Assembly (NCBI GenBank): GCA_030751555.1
Contig: JASMFX010000127.1
Coordinates: forward strand, 1-10,742
DNA length: 10,742 bases
Direction of reading: 5' to 3'
Source: Candidatus Woesearchaeota archaeon
Lineage (GTDB): Archaea > Nanoarchaeota > Nanoarchaeia > Woesearchaeales > CALCXY01
Shown: positions 1 through 6,300 of the stretch, one piece after another
How the letters are laid out: each line of letters begins with the position of its first letter
Numbering within the stretch: the stretch's first letter is position 1
The notes under the pieces: model-generated
The model's database searches: none
What the model was told of the DNA's origin: nothing
Seen by the model: the letters and a program-made list of their open reading frames with translations, nothing else
Program-made: the position numbers and the translations under genes

Positions 1-640
1 AAATAGGATTTGCAGCATCAGAGTGTATCCTTCGCCCCATTTCGTTAGGTGCTTCTTTTTGTAAAAGTGCTAATGACTTAACAGAATCATCTAAATTCTG
101 TGTTGAAATATATTGAGAAATTCTTTGACCGATAACTGCAATACGATCACCGTCTTTTGGAATGGCTTGTTCTATATCTGCCAAATCAGTTTTACCAGTT
201 ATCTTTGTATAAAGAGGCCCTATCTCATCCACCGGAGGAGTAATGGGTTGCACCGTTTGAACTTGCTTCACAGTTTGAGTTCCTGTTTGAGTAGTTTGTT
301 TATCATCTTTTTCAGTCTTATCTGGTTTTGCAGTTTCAGGCTGTTGTAAAGGTTGTTTCTCAGTCTTATCTGGTTCTACAGGCTGAGTTTCAGGTTGAGT
401 TACAGGTTGCGTTTTTTGCCCTTCATCACTGGTTTTTTGATCTCCAGGAACTTCAGGTGCATGATAAGGAGTTTCAAGTTCAACAGTTGTTGTTGTATCA
501 GGCCTATAATGCCTCCATGTAAGACCCACAGCAAGTATTGCAGCAGGTACTGTAACATACCATTGTTTTAAGTGATATAAAATTCCAGAATTTTTTGATC
601 TTGTACTTCCAACTCGTCTCCTTTGCGATATAGTCTCCAT
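1..640 (-). CDS. Membrane-anchored protein with Thr/Pro/Gln-rich stalk, partial (C-terminus outside window)
   Basis: I do not recognise this gene. The minus frame is open from the ATG at 640 to the window edge, giving 213 codons without a stop. Residues 1-26 are basic and residues about 27-42 are a short hydrophobic segment, so it should be a type II signal-anchored protein with its bulk outside the cell. Residues about 45-138 are a low-complexity stalk rich in Thr, Pro, Gln, Glu and Lys, with TQPx units and two EPDKTEK/KPDKTEK copies. From about 139 the sequence looks like an ordered, helical domain of unknown family. The visible part has no Asn-X-Ser/Thr sequon; the stalk could instead be O-glycosylated, which is inference. 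The start is supported by GGGAGG ten bases upstream and a TATA box further up. It is divergent from the flavoprotein gene at 800. Coding is supported by the in-frame stalk repeats and the start signals. Confidence 0.8.
   Translation of the reverse strand, partial: METISQRRRVGSTRSKNSGILYHLKQWYVTVPAAILAVGLTWRHYRPDTTTTVELETPYHAPEVPGDQKTSDEGQKTQPVTQPETQPVEPDKTEKQPLQQPETAKPDKTEKDDKQTTQTGTQTVKQVQTVQPITPPVDEIGPLYTKITGKTDLADIEQAIPKDGDRIAVIGQRISQYISTQNLDDSVKSLALLQKEAPNEMGRRIHSDAANPI
312..409. repeat. Short tandem repeats coding the stalk of the left-edge protein
   Basis: Two repeat scales are visible. CAGTCTTATCTGGTT occurs at 313-327 and again at 361-375, a spacing of 48 bases or 16 codons. CAGGYTG recurs at 379, 391 and 403 with a 12-base period, which codes a four-residue TQPx unit on the minus strand. 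All periods are multiples of three, so length changes would keep the reading frame. Confidence 0.75.
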
Positions 641-650
641 TTTTAAAACG

Positions 651-697
651 CCTCCCAATAATGATATTAGGTGGGTAATTTAAGAACACTTATAAAA
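651..697 (-). promoter_or_regulatory. TATA box and ribosome binding site of the left-edge membrane protein gene
   Basis: On the minus strand TTTTATAA lies at 697-690. A transcript starting about 27 bases on would begin near 667 and carry a leader of about 26 bases. That leader contains GGGAGG (656-651), ten bases before the ATG at 640. This gene therefore looks leadered, unlike most others in the window. Confidence 0.55.
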
Positions 698-769
698 CTT
701 TCTATATGTTACTATTGAAAAATAAAAACAAAATAAAGATCGAAAGATATTGAATTCTGCTCCAGAAAC

Positions 770-777
770 TTAATAAA
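770..777 (+). promoter_or_regulatory. TATA box of leaderless flavoprotein gene
   Basis: TTAATAAA is centred 26.5 bases before the ATG at 800. No Shine-Dalgarno-like purine run lies between them, so the transcript probably begins at or next to the start codon. Confidence 0.55.
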
Positions 778-799
778 TCACCAAGTTTCCCTTACATCT

Positions 800-1837
800 A
801 TGATAACAATTATAGGTGCAGGTCATGCAGGTTGCTATGCAGGCAATTTATTAGCCAAAAAAGGGTATAAAGTCAATATCTGGGAAAAAAACCCTGTTAT
901 TGGAAAACCAATGCAATGCACTGGGATAGTCACCAGAGACATTGATGATCTCATAAAATTGCCCAAAAAGATTATCCATACCACAATACACCATGCAAGA
1001 ATCCATGCTCCTAACAAAAAATACATCAAAGTAAAGCTCAAGAATGGCAATTATATCCTAAAAAGAACTAAATTTGTCCAATACATGGCCGAACTTGCCG
1101 AAAGCCAAGGAGTAAAGATCCTTACCAAAAAGAAATACCCCTCAAATTCACCTCTGAGATCCAATCAGATAATTGATGCTAGCGGTCCGCTAGCCAGACC
1201 TTCACACCACATTAACAAAAGAAAACGGATCTATCTGGAAGCCCCTCAGATATTGGCAGAGTATGATAATGATAATATTATTGATATGTATACCAACATA
1301 GGAACCTTTGCCTGGGTAACACCAGTAACAAAGAACACAGCCTTAATTGGATTATTAGCCTATAAGAACTCACTAAAACTAATGAAAAAATACCTCGAAA
1401 GGCTAAATGTCAAGAAATCACATATCCTGGAGCGCAATGGAGGCTTAGTCCCTGTATTTGATCCCTGGATAAAAACGCAGCTAAAAAACCACTATCTGCT
1501 GGGCGATGCTGCTACCCAGGTAAAAGCCACAACAGCTGGAGGCATTATCCAGGGCATGATAGCAGCAGAAGCATTAACAGACTCAATTACAAATAAAAAG
1601 AACTATGATATTGAATGGAGAAAAAAGCTTTTCTTCGATTTGTTTCTTCATCTTAAAGCCCATCGCATGATGGAAAAAATGAAAGAAAGAGATTGGAATA
1701 AACTTGTCCAACTATTTTCACAGGAAAAACTCAAGTCTGTTTTGGAAACCCATAACCGGGAAAAAATTTCCAAATTCTTATTTCAATTGCCATTCAAAGA
1801 GCCAAAATTGCTTAGCTTTCTGAAGTTCTTACTTTAA
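800..1837 (+). CDS. FAD-dependent geranylgeranyl-reductase-family oxidoreductase
   Basis: Members of this family use FAD to reduce isoprenoid double bonds, for example in archaeal di-geranylgeranyl membrane lipids or in dolichol phosphate. The N-terminus has the Rossmann dinucleotide motif GAGHAG (residues 6-11) followed by an acidic strand end (WEKN). A cysteine motif, MQCTG, follows at about residues 38-42. In the middle FAWVTP occupies the place of the family's YxWxFP substrate-pocket motif. LLGDAA with G235-D236 and the following TTAGGI is the second FAD-binding motif. The protein has 345 residues, shorter than many relatives of about 390-450, mainly through a shorter C-terminus. There is no membrane segment. 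Its position before AglB suggests it acts on the glycan lipid carrier, but general membrane-lipid saturation is equally possible. The family is well supported; the substrate is not. Confidence 0.85.
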   Translation: MITIIGAGHAGCYAGNLLAKKGYKVNIWEKNPVIGKPMQCTGIVTRDIDDLIKLPKKIIHTTIHHARIHAPNKKYIKVKLKNGNYILKRTKFVQYMAELAESQGVKILTKKKYPSNSPLRSNQIIDASGPLARPSHHINKRKRIYLEAPQILAEYDNDNIIDMYTNIGTFAWVTPVTKNTALIGLLAYKNSLKLMKKYLERLNVKKSHILERNGGLVPVFDPWIKTQLKNHYLLGDAATQVKATTAGGIIQGMIAAEALTDSITNKKNYDIEWRKKLFFDLFLHLKAHRMMEKMKERDWNKLVQLFSQEKLKSVLETHNREKISKFLFQLPFKEPKLLSFLKFLL

Positions 1838-1857
1838 TTTTCCAAAACCACAAGATT

Positions 1858-1900
1858 CTTAAACTATTTGATGTTCCATCCCCTAATCGGTGGTAGTGAT
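1858..1900 (+). promoter_or_regulatory. Promoter and ribosome binding site that place the AglB start at 1901
   Basis: CTTAAACT (about 1858-1865) is a weak TATA-like box whose expected transcript start is near 1888. That is just before GGTGGTAGTGAT (1889-1900), which partly resembles an archaeal Shine-Dalgarno sequence directly ahead of the ATG at 1901. The earlier in-frame TTG (1868) and ATG (1871) would lie upstream of this transcript start and have no ribosome binding site. Confidence 0.4.
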
Positions 1901-4900
1901 ATGCAAGAAAAAAATCCTGAAGATGATGATTTCGACATAGATTTCTCATGGATAAAAAAACTTTTTAGAAAAAAAACAAAGCAAAGAGCTGAAGAACTAG
2001 AGAAAAAAGCAGAACAGGTCAAAGATAAAATTGGGGAGAGAAAAAAGGAATCTCCTGATTCAAAGGATGAACTCGACAGAGAAGAAGCTAAAATCGAAAA
2101 AGCAGAAAAATCCACACAAAAAATTGAGAAAAAAGCTGAGCAAGCAGACATGGCCACTGAAAAAGTAGAAAAAACCCTGGATAAGCAGGAAGAAATCATT
2201 GACGATGTTGAAGAAGAAGTAGAGGAAGAAATTGATTGGAGCAAGGTTAAGGATAGTGTCAAATCAGTCTGGAGCAAAGGCAAAACAGCTCTTTCAAAAA
2301 GTGAGTCAGAAGAAGAGGATATTAAAGTAGACTGGAACAGAGCAGGACAGCTATTGAAAAAGTATAATGTTCTATTGATCATACTCATTCCCTTGATTGT
2401 CTCTATTTATTTGAGAAGCATGCCAGTAAGCTTGCCGTCAACAGACAGTTGGGCTGAACAATCAGTTGATAATGTTGTGATAAGCCAGATTAAGAATAAT
2501 ATCAACCAACAATATCCCAATCTTCCAGATGCTAACAAGGATCAGTTAGTGAACGAGGAATATAAGAAGTTTAGAGAGCAAAATAGAGATCAGTATGATT
2601 CTCAAGTAAGAGGAACCTCTGACTTCTTTAAGTCAAGATTACGTGATGACAATGATCAAACCTACTTGATCGCTATTGATCCATGGTTTTGGTACAGGCA
2701 TGCACGTAATATCATCAACAATGGACATCCTGGTGATGAGATAAAAGATGGTACCCAATGGGACAACCATATGTTAGCTCCTATAGGAAGAGCAGTTCCT
2801 GCTGATAAGTTTCATGCCTACCTTGGCGCCTACAGCTACAAAATATTTAGAATTTTCAACAAGGATCTTGAATTACTCACGGTCATGTTTCTACTCCCTA
2901 TGATCATAACAGTACTGGGAGTTATCCCAGCATTTTTCATTGCAAGACGCTATGGGGGTAATTTCGGAGGATTAATAGCGGGGCTTATCGTAGCACTCCA
3001 CCCCAACGTCATGACAAGAACAACAGCAGGATTCTCTGACACTGACGGATATAATGTTTTATTTCCTCTCCTCATAGCATGGCTATTTATAAGCGCATTA
3101 GAGAGCAAAGATCGAAAGCAGCTTTTAATCTACACAATTTTAGCAGGTTTTGCTACTGGCCTTTACAGCTTTGCCTGGAGCGGTTGGTGGCACATTTTTG
3201 ATTTCCTCATAATTGCATCTGTATGTTTTCTGATCTATTTGCTCTTTATCAACAGAACCACCCTAAAGACCAACCTGCTTGGAATCCTAAAAAACTCAAA
3301 TATTAAAAGAACACTAAGCATCCTTGTGTTATTCATTTTGGTGACAGGTATCTCTGTAACACTTTTTACAAATTTCTACAATTTTAAAAGTGGTTTTATC
3401 TCACCCTTCGGATTTACACTGATAAAATCCGTAGGGGTTGAAAGTGCATATCCTAACGTGTTTACCACAGTTGCAGAGCAGAATGAAGTTGACCTACCAG
3501 GCATTGTAAATCAACTAGGTGGAAAGTTTCTCTTCTTTGCCGCGTTGTTAGGAATCATGATATCCCTCTGGTCAAAAAATAATAAGCGTTTACATGAGAT
3601 TCTCTTCCTCTCAGGCTCAGCACTCTACTATCTTATTGGTATTAATTACATAACAACTGATCCAAAGCTGTTTGTCTTAATGATTGCCCTGCCAATTGCA
3701 GCAAAAATTTTATGGGCAATGTATAACAAAGACACAACAATCGATATCAAGTATTCAATAATCCTTATTATCTGGCTTATTGCAACAGTCTATGCATCCA
3801 CTAAAGGAATACGATGGATCTTATTAGGTGTTGCTCCTTTAGCCATCGCAGTAGGCATTACTTTTGGCACTGCCCTGAAATCAGGAATAAGATACATGCA
3901 TAAGGAATTCAATATCCATAAAATCATCACAAGTATTGTCCTCATTGTAGCAATGCTCCTGCTTATCGGCATCGCACCACTCCCCCCATTCTGCAAATAT
4001 GGACTTTGTGAATCTGGAAGAAATGTTGCTTTCCATGAAGTGCCTAGCATGAATGATGCATGGTATAATTCATTAGATAGGATTAACAAGGAAGCTGCTC
4101 CCGATGCTATTATTAACTCATGGTGGGATTTTGGACACTGGTTCAAAGCCATAGGAGATAGGGCTGTGACCTTTGACGGCACAACACAGAACACGCCAAT
4201 GGCTCACTTTGTAGGCCATGCCTTGTTAACTAGTAATGAACCTCTGGCAGTAGGAACATTAAGAATGCTGGATTGTGCCTCAGATCAAGCTGCTAGTTTT
4301 TTAGAAACCAAATTAGGAAGAACCTACAAAGCGATTGAGTTGCTGAGAGAGGTAAATGTTGTTGATAGAAAAGGAGCTATTGAAATCTATAAAGAAGCTG
4401 GCCTCTCAGAATCTGAAGTAGATGAAGTCATTGAATTAACGCATTGCACTCCTCCTGAGAACTATTTCATCACATCCCAGGATATGATAGGAAAATCTGG
4501 GGTATGGGGGCATTTTGGTATCTGGAATTTTAAAAGAGCAACAATGTATAATCTTGTATATGGTGCAGAAAAAGAAGAGAGCATTGAATTGCTCAAAACC
4601 GAGTTCAATATGACTGATCAAGACGCACAGAGCATGTATTTTGAGATACAAACAGTTGATCCTGATAGAGACGCAAATACCTGGATAGCGCCATGGCCAA
4701 GCTATGCTTCAGGAGTAGACACCTGTCAAACTAGAGAGGGCAATACCCTAACCTGTGTCAATAACTTTAAGATTAACATTGAAACAGGAGAAGCAGAAGT
4801 GCAAACAGCAGAAGGAACAAAACATCCAAGAAGAGTATCAGTAATCACCAAAGAAGGTTTAATAACAAAAGAATATCCAGAGAACTATGTCACCCTAAAC

Positions 4901-5209
4901 AATGGAAGACCTATTGGCCTGGCTGTCTTTCCGCAAGATACAGAAGGAGACTCATATGCTACTTTATTTATGGACTATGAATTAGTAGGAGGCATGTTCA
5001 GTAGCTTATACTTTATGGATGGACATGGCCTTAATTGCTTTGATAAATTCGAGGACCAAAGAAGCAGTTTTGGAACAAGGATTATTATATGGAATGTTGA
5101 TTGGGATTGTAACCAAAACAGGTTAATCTTCTTGCAGGATCCACCAGCCCCAACAGAGGTTATTGAAGAGCCAGCAACCAATGAATCCTCCTCTAATGAA
5201 ACAGAATAA
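1901..5209 (+). CDS. aglB: Oligosaccharyltransferase AglB (archaeal STT3) with charged cytoplasmic extension
   Basis: AglB is a polytopic membrane enzyme that moves a glycan from a polyprenyl phosphate carrier to Asn in Asn-X-Ser/Thr on exported proteins. From ATG 1901 it has 1102 residues. Residues 1-155 are charged and coiled-coil-like; the first membrane helix is about 156-172, and further helices run to about 692. STT3 motifs appear in order: Asp260 in AIDPWFWYRH (first-loop catalytic Asp), Asp380/Asp382 in GFSDTD, TVAE (523-526), KGIRWI with Arg638, WWDFG (741-745, Phe for the usual Tyr), and DMIGKSGVW (861-869) where the DK/MI motif is expected. The C-terminal globular domain holds eight cysteines (698, 703, 792, 849, 942, 952, 1046, 1070) and ends in a tail with two sequons, N1094 and N1099. 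Family identity is secure. The start could be 1868 or 1871, but promoter spacing favours 1901. Confidence 0.95.
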   Translation: MQEKNPEDDDFDIDFSWIKKLFRKKTKQRAEELEKKAEQVKDKIGERKKESPDSKDELDREEAKIEKAEKSTQKIEKKAEQADMATEKVEKTLDKQEEIIDDVEEEVEEEIDWSKVKDSVKSVWSKGKTALSKSESEEEDIKVDWNRAGQLLKKYNVLLIILIPLIVSIYLRSMPVSLPSTDSWAEQSVDNVVISQIKNNINQQYPNLPDANKDQLVNEEYKKFREQNRDQYDSQVRGTSDFFKSRLRDDNDQTYLIAIDPWFWYRHARNIINNGHPGDEIKDGTQWDNHMLAPIGRAVPADKFHAYLGAYSYKIFRIFNKDLELLTVMFLLPMIITVLGVIPAFFIARRYGGNFGGLIAGLIVALHPNVMTRTTAGFSDTDGYNVLFPLLIAWLFISALESKDRKQLLIYTILAGFATGLYSFAWSGWWHIFDFLIIASVCFLIYLLFINRTTLKTNLLGILKNSNIKRTLSILVLFILVTGISVTLFTNFYNFKSGFISPFGFTLIKSVGVESAYPNVFTTVAEQNEVDLPGIVNQLGGKFLFFAALLGIMISLWSKNNKRLHEILFLSGSALYYLIGINYITTDPKLFVLMIALPIAAKILWAMYNKDTTIDIKYSIILIIWLIATVYASTKGIRWILLGVAPLAIAVGITFGTALKSGIRYMHKEFNIHKIITSIVLIVAMLLLIGIAPLPPFCKYGLCESGRNVAFHEVPSMNDAWYNSLDRINKEAAPDAIINSWWDFGHWFKAIGDRAVTFDGTTQNTPMAHFVGHALLTSNEPLAVGTLRMLDCASDQAASFLETKLGRTYKAIELLREVNVVDRKGAIEIYKEAGLSESEVDEVIELTHCTPPENYFITSQDMIGKSGVWGHFGIWNFKRATMYNLVYGAEKEESIELLKTEFNMTDQDAQSMYFEIQTVDPDRDANTWIAPWPSYASGVDTCQTREGNTLTCVNNFKINIETGEAEVQTAEGTKHPRRVSVITKEGLITKEYPENYVTLNNGRPIGLAVFPQDTEGDSYATLFMDYELVGGMFSSLYFMDGHGLNCFDKFEDQRSSFGTRIIIWNVDWDCNQNRLIFLQDPPAPTEVIEEPATNESSSNETE

Positions 5210-5219
5210 CATAAGCAAA

Positions 5220-5277
5220 TAAGACTTACGTCTTAAGGCTTGTGCCCTCCAATAGAATTGAAGAGCACAAGCTTTTT
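5220..5277 (+). terminator. Hairpins and T-tract terminator after aglB
   Basis: Directly after the aglB stop, TAAGAC/GTCTTA (5220-5235, loop TTAC) forms a small hairpin. A larger one follows: GCTTGTGC (5238-5245) pairs with GCACAAGC (5265-5272), extended by AAG/TTT with one G-U pair. Its 19-base loop contains a further CAAT/ATTG stem. Five T residues (5273-5277) follow. The hairpin plus T-tract supports transcription ending here; a T-run alone can suffice in archaea. Confidence 0.6.
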
Positions 5278-5280
5278 AAA
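5273..5280 (+). promoter_or_regulatory. TATA box of the GT2-DUF2304-GT4 operon
   Basis: TTTTTAAA is centred 26.5 bases before the ATG at 5303, and no ribosome binding site is visible. The same T-run closes the aglB terminator, so the end signal of one transcript and the start signal of the next share bases. Confidence 0.55.
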
Positions 5281-5302
5281 TCAAATTCTATAATCCTATA
5301 AT

Positions 5303-5959
5303 ATGAAAAAGGTCTTTGCAGTAATACCTGCGATGAATGAAAGTAGGAATATTGGCAATGTCATAAAAGCAGTGCGAAAGCATGTGAAAAACATTGTTGT
5401 CATAGATGATGGTAGTAGTGATGACACCTATGATGTAGCGAAAGCAAAGCATGTCGCTGTACTGAAACACATTATTAATCTAGGCAAAGGAGCTGCCCTA
5501 AAAACCGGCTGCGAGTTTGCTATAAAGAATAACGCAACCCACATGATTTTTATTGATGCTGATATGCAACACGACCCAGAGGAAATTCCAAACTTCCTCA
5601 AAGCCCTTAAGAAATATGACATGGTATTTGGCTACAGAAAAATGACAAAGTCAATGCCTTTTATTCTGCGTTTTGGCAATTGGTGCATTAACAGAAGCAC
5701 AAAGTATTTATATGGTCTTGAGATCTATGATACTACCTGTGGCTACAGAGCCATAACAGCAAAGGCATACAAAAAAATTCGCTGGGAAACCACGGGATAC
5801 TTTGTGGAGGCAGAAATGATAGCAAATGTGGGAAAGGAAAAAATCTCTTATACCCAGATACCCATAAAAACAATCTACTCTGATAAATACAAAGGAACCA
5901 CCGTCCTTGATGGCGTAAAAATTGTTATTAACATGCTCATGTGGAGGTTAAGAAGATGA
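5303..5959 (+). CDS. GT2 glycosyltransferase, dolichyl-phosphate sugar synthase-like
   Basis: This is a soluble family 2 (GT-A fold) enzyme of 218 residues, the size of single-domain dolichyl-phosphate mannose or glucose synthases. Such enzymes move a sugar from a nucleotide carrier to polyprenyl phosphate on the cytoplasmic face of the membrane. Motifs in order are VIPAMNES (7-14), VIDDGSSDDT with D35-D36 (nucleotide binding), LGKGAALKTG (60-69), the metal-binding D85-A-D87 followed by MQHDP, TTCGYRAI (144-151), and an acidic ETTGYFVEAEM segment that fits the acceptor/catalytic region. There is no C-terminal membrane segment; a membrane partner may be the next gene, whose ATG overlaps this stop as ATGA. 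The start is leaderless, with a TATA box 26.5 bases upstream. The sugar cannot be told from sequence, and other GT2 roles remain possible. Confidence 0.88.
   Translation: MKKVFAVIPAMNESRNIGNVIKAVRKHVKNIVVIDDGSSDDTYDVAKAKHVAVLKHIINLGKGAALKTGCEFAIKNNATHMIFIDADMQHDPEEIPNFLKALKKYDMVFGYRKMTKSMPFILRFGNWCINRSTKYLYGLEIYDTTCGYRAITAKAYKKIRWETTGYFVEAEMIANVGKEKISYTQIPIKTIYSDKYKGTTVLDGVKIVINMLMWRLRR
5943..5947 (+). promoter_or_regulatory. Ribosome binding site that sets the DUF2304 gene start
   Basis: GGAGG lies inside the end of the GT2 gene, eight bases before the ATG at 5956. It favours that ATG over the in-frame GTG at 5941, which would lie upstream of the site. Confidence 0.7.
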
Positions 5960-6300
5960 TTGTCGGAATCCAGATTGTAGGAGCACTTTTTTCTCTATTC
6001 ATGCTTTACTATACTTTTATCCATTACAAGAAAAAAGAATTCACAGTAAAAGAAAGTGTGTTTTGGTTTATACTCTGGACGCTCTTTTTGATCGTGACAT
6101 TGTTTCCTGAAATATTATCTCCCGTAGTATCAACATTAAAGCTAGGAAGAACACTGGATCTGTTAATTATTCTTGGATTCATGTTTATTATAGCCTGCAT
6201 CATCTATACCTATGGCTTAGTCCGAATTAACCAGAAAAGATTAGATCAAATAGTTAGAAAAATAGCCTTTGACTTAGAAAAAAAGCGGAAGGAGAAATGA
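5956..6300 (+). CDS. Small three-helix membrane protein, DUF2304-like
   Basis: This 114-residue protein has membrane helices at about residues 2-22, 35-53 and 67-88, then a basic amphipathic helix (about 89-112) ending in KKRKEK. The pattern of a Trp-rich second helix ending in a FPE turn, then LGRTLDLL into the third helix and LVRINQKRLDQIVRKIA, matches what I know of the DUF2304 family. DUF2304 genes commonly sit beside GT2 genes, and their biochemical role is not established as far as I know. Its ATG overlaps the GT2 stop and its own TGA overlaps the GT4 start, both as ATGA, so translation of the three is probably coupled. A role as membrane partner or anchor for the soluble GT2 enzyme is inference from context. 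Confidence 0.85.
   Translation: MIVGIQIVGALFSLFMLYYTFIHYKKKEFTVKESVFWFILWTLFLIVTLFPEILSPVVSTLKLGRTLDLLIILGFMFIIACIIYTYGLVRINQKRLDQIVRKIAFDLEKKRKEK
6289..6294 (+). promoter_or_regulatory. Ribosome binding site of the GT4 gene
   Basis: AAGGAG ends only two bases before the ATG at 6297, closer than usual, within the last codons of the DUF2304-like gene. With the ATGA overlap it points to coupled re-initiation. Confidence 0.5.

Noticed and set aside
113..571. Three plus-strand frames in the left-edge region
   Set aside because: They lie opposite the long open minus frame with its in-frame repeats and start signals. Their products are low-complexity shadows.
504..689. Minus-strand 61-codon frame starting at 689
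   Set aside because: It is out of frame with, and overlapped by, the better-supported gene starting at 640. Its ATG lies only a few bases from the TATA box, before the expected transcript start.
1868..1900. Upstream in-frame TTG (1868) and ATG (1871) as the AglB start
   Set aside because: Both lie before the expected transcript start and lack a ribosome binding site. ATG 1901 has GGTGGTAGTGAT directly ahead.
1864..2388. 174-codon minus-strand frame rich in Ser and Phe opposite the AglB N-terminus
   Set aside because: It mirrors the Glu/Lys/Asp-rich coiled-coil coding of AglB, where AGA/GAA codons read as Ser and Phe on the other strand. It has no start signals of its own.
3790..4194. 134-codon minus-strand frame inside aglB
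   Set aside because: It covers the conserved WWDFG region of AglB on the other strand. No independent start signals or family features.
5941..5955. GTG at 5941 as start of the DUF2304-like gene
   Set aside because: GGAGG at 5943-5947 lies downstream of it and is correctly placed for ATG 5956, which also gives the ATGA overlap.
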